DNA of 64,000 bases from Kineosporia rhizophila (GTDB taxonomy: Bacteria > Actinomycetota > Actinomycetes > Actinomycetales > Kineosporiaceae): the NCBI RefSeq assembly GCF_021277265.1, contig NZ_JAJSOH010000007.1:186001-250000 (forward strand). The letters run 5' to 3'. Numbering within the stretch: position 1 is the first letter of the stretch; each line of letters starts with the position of its first letter. Shown here one piece after another: positions 1 to 7,856 of this stretch. The translations under genes and the position numbers were made by a program. The notes under the pieces are model-generated. The model was not told the DNA's origin and did not search any database. It worked only from the letters and a program-made list of their open reading frames with translations.

Positions 1-561
1 TACGTGGCCACCGACGCCGATGCGCACTCGGCCGGCAGTCGTCTGAGTCGCGCCCTGGGCGGGCTGGTGGGCCTGGACAGCTACCGCCGTCTCGTTCTGG
101 TGGCCGGTGCCTTTCCGGCCGATCTGGGCCGGGTCCGGTCCTGGTCACTGACCCGGCTTCCGCGAGCGGACGCGGCCGTCTGGGAATGCCTGAAGTCCAC
201 GCAGCCGGGTCGGCTGCCCGTCTACGGCGACTACGCCATCAGCCATCCCGGCCCCAGGCCGCCTCGGCCACCGTGGGTGAGGCCGTCGCCTCAGCTGCGG
301 TACACCACGACGGGGAGCTGGCTGGTTCTCCGGGGCCGGCAGAAGGGCGACCCCCGGCGGAATGGGCAGTTCTTCGACATCTGCCAGGAGATCGGTGACC
401 ATCCGGAGTTCTGCTCCGACCTCGGCCCGGCCGACCAGTGCATCGCCGATCCCAGAAGCCATTTCGACGGACCGGGTGGCGCCTCCCGCTGGAATGAACT
501 GGGAACCGCACATCACGTCGACTTCGTTGTCGACTCACTGATCCGCTCCGGTCTGCCCTGA
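1..561 (+). CDS. Beta family protein (T4 beta-like), C-terminal part
   Basis: The reading frame is open at the left edge, so this is the C-terminal 185 or so residues of a longer protein; family members are usually about 350 residues. The end matches the Beta_protein family named after a phage T4 protein: an LRYTTTGSWLVLRG segment near residue 98, then a QFFDIC helix and PEF, and a GTAHHVDFVVDSL ending. Biochemical function is unknown. In bacteria, relatives are often annotated beside other uncharacterised proteins in variable regions, and a phage-related or defence role has been suggested. The upstream neighbour is not visible, so the context cannot be judged. Family call moderately confident, function unknown. 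Confidence 0.65.
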   Translation, partial: YVATDADAHSAGSRLSRALGGLVGLDSYRRLVLVAGAFPADLGRVRSWSLTRLPRADAAVWECLKSTQPGRLPVYGDYAISHPGPRPPRPPWVRPSPQLRYTTTGSWLVLRGRQKGDPRRNGQFFDICQEIGDHPEFCSDLGPADQCIADPRSHFDGPGGASRWNELGTAHHVDFVVDSLIRSGLP

Positions 562-577
562 GCGGTTTCAGAAGGGA

Positions 578-1237
578 TCAGCCTCGCAGATACGCCAGCA
601 CGGCCGAGACCCGGCGGTCGGAGGCCGGGTCGAAGGACAGCTTGGCGAAGATGCCGCCGACGTGTTTGCGCACGGCGGCCTCGCTGACCACCAGCGCCTG
701 GGCGATCGAGGCGTTGGTCCGGCCCTCGGCCATCAGGCCCAGGACCTCGCGCTCGCGTTCGGTGAGGGAGGCGAGGGGGCCGTCGTCGCGGCGGCGGCCG
801 AGGAGTTGCCGCACCACCTCGGGGTCGACCACCGTCTCGCCGGCGGCCACCCGCTCGAGGGCGGCGAGGAACTCCCGGACGTGGCCCACCCTGTCTTTCA
901 GCAGGTAGCCGACCCCGGCCGCGCCCCGCCCGGCGGTGGCGTCGAGCAGTTCGGGCACGTAGGCCTCGGCCACGTAGGCCGAGAGCACCAGGATCGCGAT
1001 GCCGGGGTGCTCGGCGCGGATCCGGCCGGCGGCGCGCAGGCCCTCGTCGGTGTGCGTGGGCGGCATCCGGATATCGGTGATCACCAGGTCGGGCTGGTGC
1101 CGGGCGGTGAAAGCGAGCAGAGCCTCGGCGTTCTCGACGGCCGCGACGACCTCGTGGCCGGTGCGCTCGAGGATGCCGACCAGGCCCTCGCGCAGCAGAG
1201 CCGCGTCCTCGGCGAGCACGATCCTCAGACCGGGCAT
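578..1237 (-). CDS. NarL/LuxR-family response regulator
   Basis: A 219-residue DNA-binding response regulator. The receiver domain (about 3-125) carries the acidic pair in LAEDAALL, the phosphoacceptor Asp55 in DLVITDIRMPP and the switch lysine in YLLKD near 109. A LuxR-type helix-turn-helix follows (about 150-210; LTEREREVLGLMAEG, then VSEAAVRKHV). The ATG chosen gives a 13-base overlap with the end of the upstream histidine kinase gene, so the two are translationally coupled. The divergent ABC/FtsX pair across the shared promoter is the likely target; such kinase/regulator/ABC arrangements usually respond to cell-envelope stress or antimicrobial compounds. The target is inferred from context. 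Confidence 0.92.
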   Translation of the reverse strand: MPGLRIVLAEDAALLREGLVGILERTGHEVVAAVENAEALLAFTARHQPDLVITDIRMPPTHTDEGLRAAGRIRAEHPGIAILVLSAYVAEAYVPELLDATAGRGAAGVGYLLKDRVGHVREFLAALERVAAGETVVDPEVVRQLLGRRRDDGPLASLTEREREVLGLMAEGRTNASIAQALVVSEAAVRKHVGGIFAKLSFDPASDRRVSAVLAYLRG

Positions 1238-2412
1238 TCCATCCTCATTTCCGTAGGGCCGCCGGGCGGGCTGGTCACTCGCAGCGTGCCACCCAGGGCG
1301 TCGAGCCGGACCCGCAGCCCGGCCAGCCCGGTGCCGGGGCCGTGGGCGGTGGCTCCTCCCACCCCGTCGTCCTCCACCGTCAGCACGAAGGTCTGGCCCT
1401 GCCGCCAGGCGTGCACCCCGACCCGGCGGGCCCGGGAGTGCCGGGCCACGTTGGTCAGGGCCTCGCTGACCACGAAGTAGGCCGCCTGCTCGACCGGTGG
1501 GGGCAGCCGTCCCTCGAGCCGGACGTCGACGGTGGCCGGAACCGGCGAGCGGTCGGCGATCTCGTGCACGGCTGCGGCCAGACCGTGGTCGACCAGCACC
1601 CGGGGGTGGATACCGCGGATCGTGCTGCGCAGGTCGGCGAGAGCGGCCTCGGCCTGACGCTGGGCGTCGTGCAGCGCCTCCAGGCCCGGGCCCTCGGGCA
1701 CGTCGAGCTCGGCCCGGCCCAGCGTCATGGTCAGCGCGACCAGCCGCTGCTGGACGCCGTCGTGCAGATCCCGTTCGATCCGCCGCCGTTCGGTCTCGAA
1801 GGCGTCGACCAGGTCCACCCGGGAACGCCGCAGGTCGGCCACGGTCGCGGCCAGGTCGCCGGCCCGGGAGTCGAGCAGGGCCCGGGCCAGCCGTGACTGA
1901 CCGGCGGCGAGGAGGGTGAGCAGGTAGGCCGCCGCGGCCGCGAGCAGCACACCCAGCCCGGAGGCCAGCCAGGCCTCGCCCCCGGAACTGACCTGCCAGC
2001 CGATGACCTGTATCTGCTCCCGGGTGGCGAGCCAGGGTGCGGCCAGCATGGCTGCCGGGGTGATGATTGCGAACAGCAGTGCGACGGTGTCGACCAGCCA
2101 CAGCACGGTGCCGAGCAGGAGCAGGTAGGCGATCTCCAGCCAGTCGACCGGCATCCGCTGCCGCGCGCGCAGCCGGGCCCGCAGCCCGATCGGCTCGGGC
2201 GGACGCTGCTGCACCAGCCGCAGGCGGCTGCGTTCCACCGCCCCGGCCAGCGTGGCCGGCACCCCGCCGAGCAGCGCCGAAACCACCAGCAGGGGCCAGA
2301 CCGCGAGGCCGGCGACCACGGTGGTGGCCAGGTAGGCGATCGAGCGCCACGGCCAGGACGAGCCGAGAAAGCGCGCAGGGTGGCGGCGGAGCGCCGTTCC
2401 CGCGTCAGTCAT
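1225..2412 (-). CDS. NarL-type sensor histidine kinase (HisKA_3)
   Basis: A 395-residue membrane sensor kinase. Four hydrophobic segments (about 25-50, 92-115, 115-130 and 148-170) form the N-terminal sensor, of the type common in actinobacterial NarL-class kinases. A coiled linker leads to the dimerisation/phosphoacceptor helix with His217 in RRIERDLHDGVQQRL. The C-terminal ATPase domain has the N-box SEALTNVARHS, DDGVGGA and GTGLAGLR. There is no large extracellular domain, so the signal is probably sensed within or at the membrane. Autophosphorylation and transfer to the overlapping response regulator gene product is the expected role. Confidence 0.92.
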   Translation of the reverse strand: MTDAGTALRRHPARFLGSSWPWRSIAYLATTVVAGLAVWPLLVVSALLGGVPATLAGAVERSRLRLVQQRPPEPIGLRARLRARQRMPVDWLEIAYLLLLGTVLWLVDTVALLFAIITPAAMLAAPWLATREQIQVIGWQVSSGGEAWLASGLGVLLAAAAAYLLTLLAAGQSRLARALLDSRAGDLAATVADLRRSRVDLVDAFETERRRIERDLHDGVQQRLVALTMTLGRAELDVPEGPGLEALHDAQRQAEAALADLRSTIRGIHPRVLVDHGLAAAVHEIADRSPVPATVDVRLEGRLPPPVEQAAYFVVSEALTNVARHSRARRVGVHAWRQGQTFVLTVEDDGVGGATAHGPGTGLAGLRVRLDALGGTLRVTSPPGGPTEMRMECPV

Positions 2413-2444
2413 GATCCCGAGAATAGAGGTTGGACGATTGGTGC

Positions 2445-2466
2445 GGGGTAGCGTCGGCGCTACCCC
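2445..2466. promoter_or_regulatory. Perfect inverted repeat between divergent two-component and ABC genes
   Basis: Arms GGGGTAGCG and CGCTACCCC (9 bp, no mismatch) flank a 4-base centre. The site sits about 33 bases upstream of the kinase start and 53 bases upstream of the ABC ATPase start. A dyad centred between divergent genes fits a binding site for the NarL-type regulator encoded next door. It could also fold as a hairpin in the leader of either transcript. Confidence 0.5.
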
Positions 2467-2519
2467 GTTCTCGCGTGCGGGCCACTGAAAAAGCCCGCCG
2501 CGAGCGGTGGGATCGAACC

Positions 2520-3290
2520 ATGACGATCCCGATCACCAGCCCGGTGAACCAGCCGGCTCCGTTTCCCCCGGTCGCCGTCACCCTCGACGGCATCTCCCGC
2601 ACCTACCGGTCCCGGGCCGGACAAGTAGACGCCCTGCGCGGGGTGACCCACACGTTCCTGCGCGGCACCTTCACCGCGGTGATGGGGCCCTCCGGCTCCG
2701 GCAAGTCCACCCTGCTGCAGATCGCGGCCGGGCTGGACCGGCCCACCCAGGGCGAGGTCAGGATCGGCGAGGTGCCGATCGGCCGGCTCAGCCAGACCCA
2801 GCTGACCAAGCTGCGGCGTACCTCGATGGCCTTCGTCTTCCAGGCCTACAACCTGCTCGACGCGCTCACCGCGACCGAGAACGTCGCCCTGCCGGCCCGG
2901 CTGGCCGGGCGCCGGGTGGACAAGGGCGCCGTGCTGGAGGCCCTGCGCGAGGTCGGGCTGGAGGAGAAGGCCCGGCACCGGCCGCCGGAGCTGTCCGGTG
3001 GCCAGCAGCAGCGGGTGGCCATCGCCCGGGCCCTGCATCTGCGGCCCGACGTGCTTTTCGCCGACGAGCCGACCGGCGCGCTCGACCGGGCCTCGGGCCG
3101 GCGGGTGCTGGAGCTGCTCCGCGAGGCGTCGGACACCCGGGGCCAGACCGTGGTGATGGTGACCCACGATCCGCTCGCGGCCTCCTACGCCCATTCCACG
3201 CTGTTCCTCGGGGACGGCCGGGTGGTCGGCCGTCTCGACCGCGCGGACGCCACCCAGATCGCCGCCACGATGAGCGAGCTGGAGCGATGA
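2520..3290 (+). CDS. ABC transporter ATP-binding protein (MacB/LolD-type)
   Basis: A 256-residue ATPase of the MacB/LolD/BceA class that energises FtsX-type permeases. Walker A is GPSGSGKS (56-63), the Q-loop lies in VFQAYNLL, the signature is LSGGQQQRVAIARAL (about 159-173), and Walker B is VLFADEPTGALD. The chosen ATG gives the canonical N-terminus leading into TLDGISRTYRS; an in-frame ATG 90 bases upstream would add a non-homologous arginine-rich stretch. It overlaps the permease gene by 4 bases (ATGA). It faces the NarL-type two-component genes and probably forms a regulated efflux or resistance unit with the permease. Confidence 0.93.
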   Translation: MTIPITSPVNQPAPFPPVAVTLDGISRTYRSRAGQVDALRGVTHTFLRGTFTAVMGPSGSGKSTLLQIAAGLDRPTQGEVRIGEVPIGRLSQTQLTKLRRTSMAFVFQAYNLLDALTATENVALPARLAGRRVDKGAVLEALREVGLEEKARHRPPELSGGQQQRVAIARALHLRPDVLFADEPTGALDRASGRRVLELLREASDTRGQTVVMVTHDPLAASYAHSTLFLGDGRVVGRLDRADATQIAATMSELER

Positions 3291-5122
3291 TGACCATGCT
3301 GACGCTCAGCCGGCAGACGGTTCGCCGGTCCTGGCCCCCGTACGTCGGAGCGCTGGTGGCACTCACCTTCGGTGTGGCCCTGCTGGTCGTCGCGGTGACC
3401 GTCGGATCCGCGGTGGAGGGAACGGCGCAGCTCGCGGAGTTGAGAGCGGACGAACGGGAGCAGATCTCGGGTCTCTCCACGCTGTTCGGGATCATGGCCG
3501 CGGTGGCGCTCTTCATGGCCGTGTTCGTGGTGGGCAGCACCTTCGGCTTCGTGGTGGCCACCCGTCAGCGCCAGCTCGGACTGCTGCGCCTGGTGGGGGC
3601 CACTCCCCGGCAGGTCCGGCTGATGGTGCTGGGGGAGTCGACGGTGGTGGCCCTGCTCGCAGCGGTTCTCGGTGGTCTGCTCGGATCGATCGCCACCCCG
3701 GCCTTCCTGGCCCTGCTGAAGTGGCGCGGTGTACTGACCGTCGATCTGGTGATGCCCGCTCTCTGGCAGCCCTGGGCGATCGCCGTGCCGTGTGCGATGA
3801 CGGTTGCTCTCCTGGGAGCCTGGCGTTCCTCCCGCCGAGCCGCAAAGGTTTCGCCGGTGGCGGTTTTTCAGGAGGCCGGGGTCGAGCGGCGCCGTCCCAC
3901 CGTATGGCAGTTGCTGATCGGCACGGCCTGCCTGGGCGGCTCGGCCGCCGCCCTGCTGGCCGCCCACCAACTGAACCCGATCTTCGCGCTGGTGGCGGGC
4001 GTCCTCTTGCCCGAAATCATCGTACTGGGGCTGTACTGCTTCGGCGGGTGGGTGTTTCCGGCTCTGAGTGGTCTGCTGGGCCGCCCATTCGCCGAACGCG
4101 ACGTCTCGGCCCGGCTGGCCCGCGACCACGTCCGCACCGCCGTGCGCACGCCCGTCGCGATCGCCGCCCCGATCCTGGCCATCTCCGCCGTCGCAGGTTC
4201 GCTGATCGTCACCCTCAGCTTCACCGCCGACTGGACGACGGCGCTGGACGGCGAGCAGCTCAACACCCCGTACGTTGTGGAAAATGCTGCTGGAGAGGAT
4301 ATCTCCGCCCGGTTGGACGGTCTGCCCCTGGTCGATCCCCGGGTCACGGTCGTTCTGCCGGTCGGGCTCGAACGTGAGCCGGAGCCGATCGACGTCATCG
4401 ACCCGGAAACCACCGCTGCGGCGCGGAGTCTGCCGGTGCTGAAGGGGTCGCTGAAGAGGGTGGACAAGGCGGTGGTGGTCACCGACGGCTGGTCGGCCGA
4501 CGCCGGGATCGGCCTGGGAGACCGGCTGCTCGGCGGCCGGGTGGTCGCGGTGGTGCAGGAGGCTCCCGGCCTCTACAGCGACGTGATGATCGGCAAGGAC
4601 CTGGTCCCGCCGCGCCAGCGCGACGTGGAGCCCACAGTGTGGTTCGTCGACCCGGGCGATCACGACCTGTCCGCAGAGCTGTCCGGCACCGGTGCCCGGG
4701 TGCTCACCTCCGACGCCTACCTGGCCGAACTCGACGCCGAGGTCCGGGCCAACAACAACCTGGCGTTGTGGGTGCTGCTCGGCCCGGCCGGGCTGTACGC
4801 CGCGATCGCCATCGTGAACTCGGTGCTGATGGGCGCCTCCCAGCGTCGCGCGCAGACCCGCCTGGCCGGGCTGCTCGGGGCCACCCGGGCGCAGCTGCGC
4901 CGGATGGTGATCTGGGAGGCGGGGCTGATCGGGTCGGCGGCGCTGCTGGCCGGCGCCACCATCACCGTGGTGGTGGGCTGGACCATCCGCAGTGCCACTG
5001 CGGCCGACGTGGCCCAGCAGCCGTTCACCGTCCCGTGGGTGGCGCTTTCGGCCGTGCTGGCCACCTGCGCGGGGCTGACCCTGGTGGCTGCCCTGGCCGG
5101 TACCCGCCGGCTGGAGAAGTGA
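3287..5122 (+). CDS. FtsX-type ABC transporter permease
   Basis: A 611-residue permease with duplicated FtsX domains. One transmembrane segment is near residue 20, three more lie around 65-180, and a second block occupies the middle and C-terminus. Both halves carry the FtsX signature of a short-residue loop: RQLGLLRLVGATPRQVRLMV in the first and TRLAGLLGATRAQLRRMVIWE in the second. A roughly 200-residue extracytoplasmic region lies between them. Two ATG codons occur in tandem at the start; the first overlaps the ATPase stop. With the ATPase it likely forms a MacB-like exporter or lipid/antibiotic extruder controlled by the divergent two-component system. Substrate unknown. Confidence 0.9.
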   Translation: MMTMLTLSRQTVRRSWPPYVGALVALTFGVALLVVAVTVGSAVEGTAQLAELRADEREQISGLSTLFGIMAAVALFMAVFVVGSTFGFVVATRQRQLGLLRLVGATPRQVRLMVLGESTVVALLAAVLGGLLGSIATPAFLALLKWRGVLTVDLVMPALWQPWAIAVPCAMTVALLGAWRSSRRAAKVSPVAVFQEAGVERRRPTVWQLLIGTACLGGSAAALLAAHQLNPIFALVAGVLLPEIIVLGLYCFGGWVFPALSGLLGRPFAERDVSARLARDHVRTAVRTPVAIAAPILAISAVAGSLIVTLSFTADWTTALDGEQLNTPYVVENAAGEDISARLDGLPLVDPRVTVVLPVGLEREPEPIDVIDPETTAAARSLPVLKGSLKRVDKAVVVTDGWSADAGIGLGDRLLGGRVVAVVQEAPGLYSDVMIGKDLVPPRQRDVEPTVWFVDPGDHDLSAELSGTGARVLTSDAYLAELDAEVRANNNLALWVLLGPAGLYAAIAIVNSVLMGASQRRAQTRLAGLLGATRAQLRRMVIWEAGLIGSAALLAGATITVVVGWTIRSATAADVAQQPFTVPWVALSAVLATCAGLTLVAALAGTRRLEK

Positions 5123-5161
5123 GAACCCGTCGATCCGGGCAAGTGGCTCAAGGGGCGGGCG

Positions 5162-6793
5162 ATGATCGCCGATCTTGTGGCAGGAGTCGGCCGGCCTGAG
5201 GGGGCGCGGGTGAGCGCAGGGGCACGTGGGCGCAGCACACGGGGGCGGCGTGCGATTTCGGCCGCCCTCGTTCTGTGCCTGTTGCTGAGCGTGGCCCTCC
5301 TGGCGGCTGACGTCTGGGTCTCCGGGCGCCTGGACGTGTGGGTGACCTGCGGGTACTGGGTGACCTCGGGGATCGTGGCGGTGGCGGGCGCCGCGCTGGC
5401 GTGCACGGCCGCCACCAGTCCCTCCGATCGTGAGGGCTGGCGACTGCTGCTGGCCGGGGCCGTGCTCTGGCTGGCGGCGGTGACGATCTACTCCGAGGAC
5501 GCGCTGGCCGGCGCGTACCCGCCCTCGCCGAGCGTCTCGGACATCAGCTGGCTGAGCGCCGGGGTCGTCTCCGCGGTGGGCATCACCCGTCTGGGGCATG
5601 GCCGGACCCGGCGGCGTGATCTCTCCTGGCTCGAGCTGGCACCGCTGTGGACCGCGATCGCCGTGCTCCTGCCGGTGCTGTTCTGGCGCGACATCGAGGC
5701 CTCGACCTCCGCCCCTCCGGCCGTCGCGGCGGCCCTGGCGTATCCCATCATCTACGTCGCCACCGCGGCGGTGATGCTGCAGGCGGTTGTTTCTGGTTCG
5801 CTGCGGCTGCGCCACAACTGGGGCCTGGGGGCGCTCATGCTCGGGCTGATGGTGGAGGCCGCCGCCTTCATCGCCTGGGCCCCGCCGTTGCTGGACAACA
5901 CCTATGTCGCGGGCGAGAGCGTTCTCGACGCGTTCTGGGCCGTGGGCATGCTGATGATCGGGGTCGGCAGCTGGGCGGTCCGTCCCGTACAGGCCCGGGC
6001 CGACCTGGGCGGGGTGCGTAACCGGGGCGTCGTGCTGCCCACCGCCTCGCTGCTGATGCTGGCCGTGGTGCTGTTCATCGGCACCAGCGGCGACCTGCGC
6101 CTGGCCATGCTCAGCGGTGGTGTCGCGATCGTGGGTGGGTTGCTGGGCATCCGGGAAGCGGTGCTGCGCCGGGCCAACAGCGAGCTGCGGCACGACTCGC
6201 GCACCGACCCCCTGATGGGCATCGCGAACCGGCTGCAGATGGAGGACGACCTGCGCGAGGCCTTCGAACGGTCCGAGGCGGGGGAGGAGACGTACGCGGT
6301 GGCGCTGTTCGACCTGGACCGGTTCAAGGTCTACAACGACCGCCTCGGGCACCAGGCCGGTGACCTGGCCCTGAAGTCGCTGGCGCTGCTGCTGGACGGC
6401 AACAGCCGGGGGCAGGACCGGATCTACCGTTACGGCGGCGAAGAGCTGCTGCTGTTGTTGCGCGGGGTGGACGTGACTCAGGCGCACGCCGTGGTGGACC
6501 GGCTGCGTCAGGTGCTGGAACAGGAGCGGCTGGCCCACCCCGGCAACGACCCCTACGACGTGATGACGATCAGCGCGGGAGTGGCCTGCGCCGAGGCTGG
6601 TGAGAGACCTGCGGCCGTGGTCCAGCGGGCGGACGAGGCGCTCTACCGGGCGAAGGCCGACGGTCGTAATCGGGTGGTCGCGGACGGCCGGGGTGAGCTT
6701 CCGGCGGTGGCCCGCATCCCGTGGCCCCGGCGCAGCGAAGAGACTTCCCAGGTGGCCGATTCCGGGGCCGAGGAGAGTTCGACTTTCACCTAG
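5162..6793 (+). CDS. Membrane-anchored diguanylate cyclase (GGDEF)
   Basis: A 543-residue protein with about eight N-terminal transmembrane segments (about 33-330) followed by a GGDEF domain (about 345-510). The catalytic motif is GGEEL near residue 424, preceded by the substrate-site segment FDLDRFKVYNDRLGHQAGD. An RGQD sequence five residues before the motif matches the RxxD product-inhibition I-site, so feedback by c-di-GMP is expected. It should condense two GTP into c-di-GMP at the inner face of the membrane. No EAL domain is present. The exact start is uncertain: in-frame GTG codons downstream would also leave the membrane domain intact. Confidence 0.88.
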   Translation: MIADLVAGVGRPEGARVSAGARGRSTRGRRAISAALVLCLLLSVALLAADVWVSGRLDVWVTCGYWVTSGIVAVAGAALACTAATSPSDREGWRLLLAGAVLWLAAVTIYSEDALAGAYPPSPSVSDISWLSAGVVSAVGITRLGHGRTRRRDLSWLELAPLWTAIAVLLPVLFWRDIEASTSAPPAVAAALAYPIIYVATAAVMLQAVVSGSLRLRHNWGLGALMLGLMVEAAAFIAWAPPLLDNTYVAGESVLDAFWAVGMLMIGVGSWAVRPVQARADLGGVRNRGVVLPTASLLMLAVVLFIGTSGDLRLAMLSGGVAIVGGLLGIREAVLRRANSELRHDSRTDPLMGIANRLQMEDDLREAFERSEAGEETYAVALFDLDRFKVYNDRLGHQAGDLALKSLALLLDGNSRGQDRIYRYGGEELLLLLRGVDVTQAHAVVDRLRQVLEQERLAHPGNDPYDVMTISAGVACAEAGERPAAVVQRADEALYRAKADGRNRVVADGRGELPAVARIPWPRRSEETSQVADSGAEESSTFT

Positions 6794-6804
6794 GATGACC
6801 GCTC

Positions 6805-7401
6805 GTGAACCTGGAGCAGCAGTTCGCCCACATGGCCACCGGCGCCGTCTACGACGACCTCACCCCCGAGCTGATCCAGGCCCGGATCGAGGCGGTGAGG
6901 GCGACCAGTGCCTACAACGATTCTTATGGACGTTTGCCCGCCGAGCGCGAGGAACTGTTGCGTTCGGTGGTGGGCTCGGTCGGTGAGGGAGCGAACTTCG
7001 AGCCGGTGTTCCGCTGCGAGTTCGGCCGGAACATCCACCTCGGGCAGAACTTCTTCGCCAACTTCGACTGCGTGATGCTCGACGGCGCCCCGATCCGGAT
7101 CGGCGACCACGTCCTGCTCGGCCCCAAGGTCGGTCTCTACACCTCCAACCATGCCCTCGACCCGGCCGAGCGGCGGGCGGGCGCGTGCACAGCGCGGCCG
7201 ATCACGATCGGGAACGAGGTCTGGATCGGCGGCGGCGCAACGATTCTGCCCGGAGTCACCGTCGGGGACGGGGCCGTGGTGGCCGCCGCCGCGGTGGTGA
7301 CCAAGGACGTCCCCTCCCGGACGATCGTGGCCGGCAACCCGGCCCGGGTGTTACGGCCGGTGACCGACGCCGACCGCACCGGTTTCACCCCCATGCACTG
7401 A
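6805..7401 (+). CDS. Maltose/galactoside-type O-acetyltransferase
   Basis: A 198-residue left-handed beta-helix acetyltransferase of the Maa/LacA/NodL group. The N-terminal cap has the family's YND pattern (TSAYNDSYGRLPAEREELL). Hexapeptide repeats run from about 70 to 185, with the catalytic His in YTSNHALDPAERRAG near 117 and the final IVAGNPARVLRPV. It transfers acetyl from acetyl-CoA to a sugar or sugar-like hydroxyl. The GTG start lies 11 bases after the cyclase stop, so co-transcription is possible, but no functional link is evident. Substrate cannot be assigned from sequence. Confidence 0.88.
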   Translation: MNLEQQFAHMATGAVYDDLTPELIQARIEAVRATSAYNDSYGRLPAEREELLRSVVGSVGEGANFEPVFRCEFGRNIHLGQNFFANFDCVMLDGAPIRIGDHVLLGPKVGLYTSNHALDPAERRAGACTARPITIGNEVWIGGGATILPGVTVGDGAVVAAAAVVTKDVPSRTIVAGNPARVLRPVTDADRTGFTPMH

Positions 7402-7430
7402 TCCCGCACGATCCCGCACGATCCGGCCAC

Positions 7431-7463
7431 GGGCTGCCCGTCTTGCCGAAAGACGGGCCGCCC
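7431..7463. terminator. GC-rich hairpin after the acetyltransferase gene
   Basis: Perfect 9-bp arms GCCCGTCTT and AAGACGGGC around a 5-base loop, extended outward by a further GGGC/GCCC pairing after one mismatch. It lies 30 bases downstream of the acetyltransferase stop. There is no T-tract, which is usual for actinobacterial terminators. Confidence 0.55.
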
Positions 7464-7505
7464 GTGACGATGGTCGGACGTCAGCCTTCTACGTTGGGTG
7501 CCCCG

Positions 7506-7577
7506 ATGCGCATGCTTCTGATCCTGATCGTCGTGGTCGTCGTAGGGCTGCTCCTGTATCGCCGTTTCGTGCGGTAG
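7506..7577 (+). CDS. Possible 23-residue single-pass membrane peptide
   Basis: A very short frame encoding MRMLL, a run of isoleucine, valine and leucine, and a positively charged tail (LYRRFVR). It would insert as a single transmembrane helix with the charged end inside. An in-frame ATG 36 bases upstream would add 12 residues. No convincing ribosome-binding site is seen, and no relative is recognised. It is listed because the hydrophobic core plus basic tail is unlike random high-GC sequence, but it may not be expressed. Confidence 0.25.
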   Translation: MRMLLILIVVVVVGLLLYRRFVR

Positions 7578-7580
7578 CGC

Positions 7581-7814
7581 TCAGGCGCCGGTGTCGCGGG
7601 GATTGAGGTTGCCCGGGTCCCCGTCGGGATCGCCCTCGTAGGCCTCCTCGTCCCGGGTGTCGCGCGGGTTGAGGTTGCCCGGGTCGCTGTCCGGGTCGAT
7701 CACCTGCCCGTCAGCGTCGGTGGGGTCGATGGGGTCGGTGCTGTCCGTGGAATCCGTTGGCTTGACCATGACCGACACCCTGGTGCCGCCGGCTCTGCTG
7801 CGCGAACCGATCAT
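7581..7814 (-). CDS. Small acidic repeat protein (DPGNLNPRDT motif twice)
   Basis: A 77-residue (or 62-residue, from the internal ATG at 7769) highly acidic hydrophilic protein with no hydrophobic segment. It has a Ser-Thr-Asp stretch (DSTDSTDPIDPTDAD) and then two copies of a DPGNLNPRDT element preceded by an Asp-rich DSD or DGD. The C-terminus ends right after the second copy. Low complexity suggests an intrinsically disordered or ion-binding protein. No family is recognised and no strong ribosome-binding site distinguishes the two starts. It lies tail to tail with the preceding genes. Confidence 0.5.
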   Translation of the reverse strand: MIGSRSRAGGTRVSVMVKPTDSTDSTDPIDPTDADGQVIDPDSDPGNLNPRDTRDEEAYEGDPDGDPGNLNPRDTGA

Positions 7815-7856
7815 GCGGCCCGTGCTGTGGCGTACGGGCCCAGGTCAGGGGCCAGG

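Noticed and set aside
2507..3286. N-terminal extension of the FtsX permease through the ATPase gene
   Set aside because: It is the ATPase gene read in another frame; the permease begins at the tandem ATG overlapping the ATPase stop.
3185..6538. Very long minus-strand open frame of over 1100 codons
   Set aside because: It lies antisense to the FtsX permease and diguanylate cyclase genes, whose domains are clear. The translation is His/Gln/Gly-rich low complexity typical of antisense high-GC frames.
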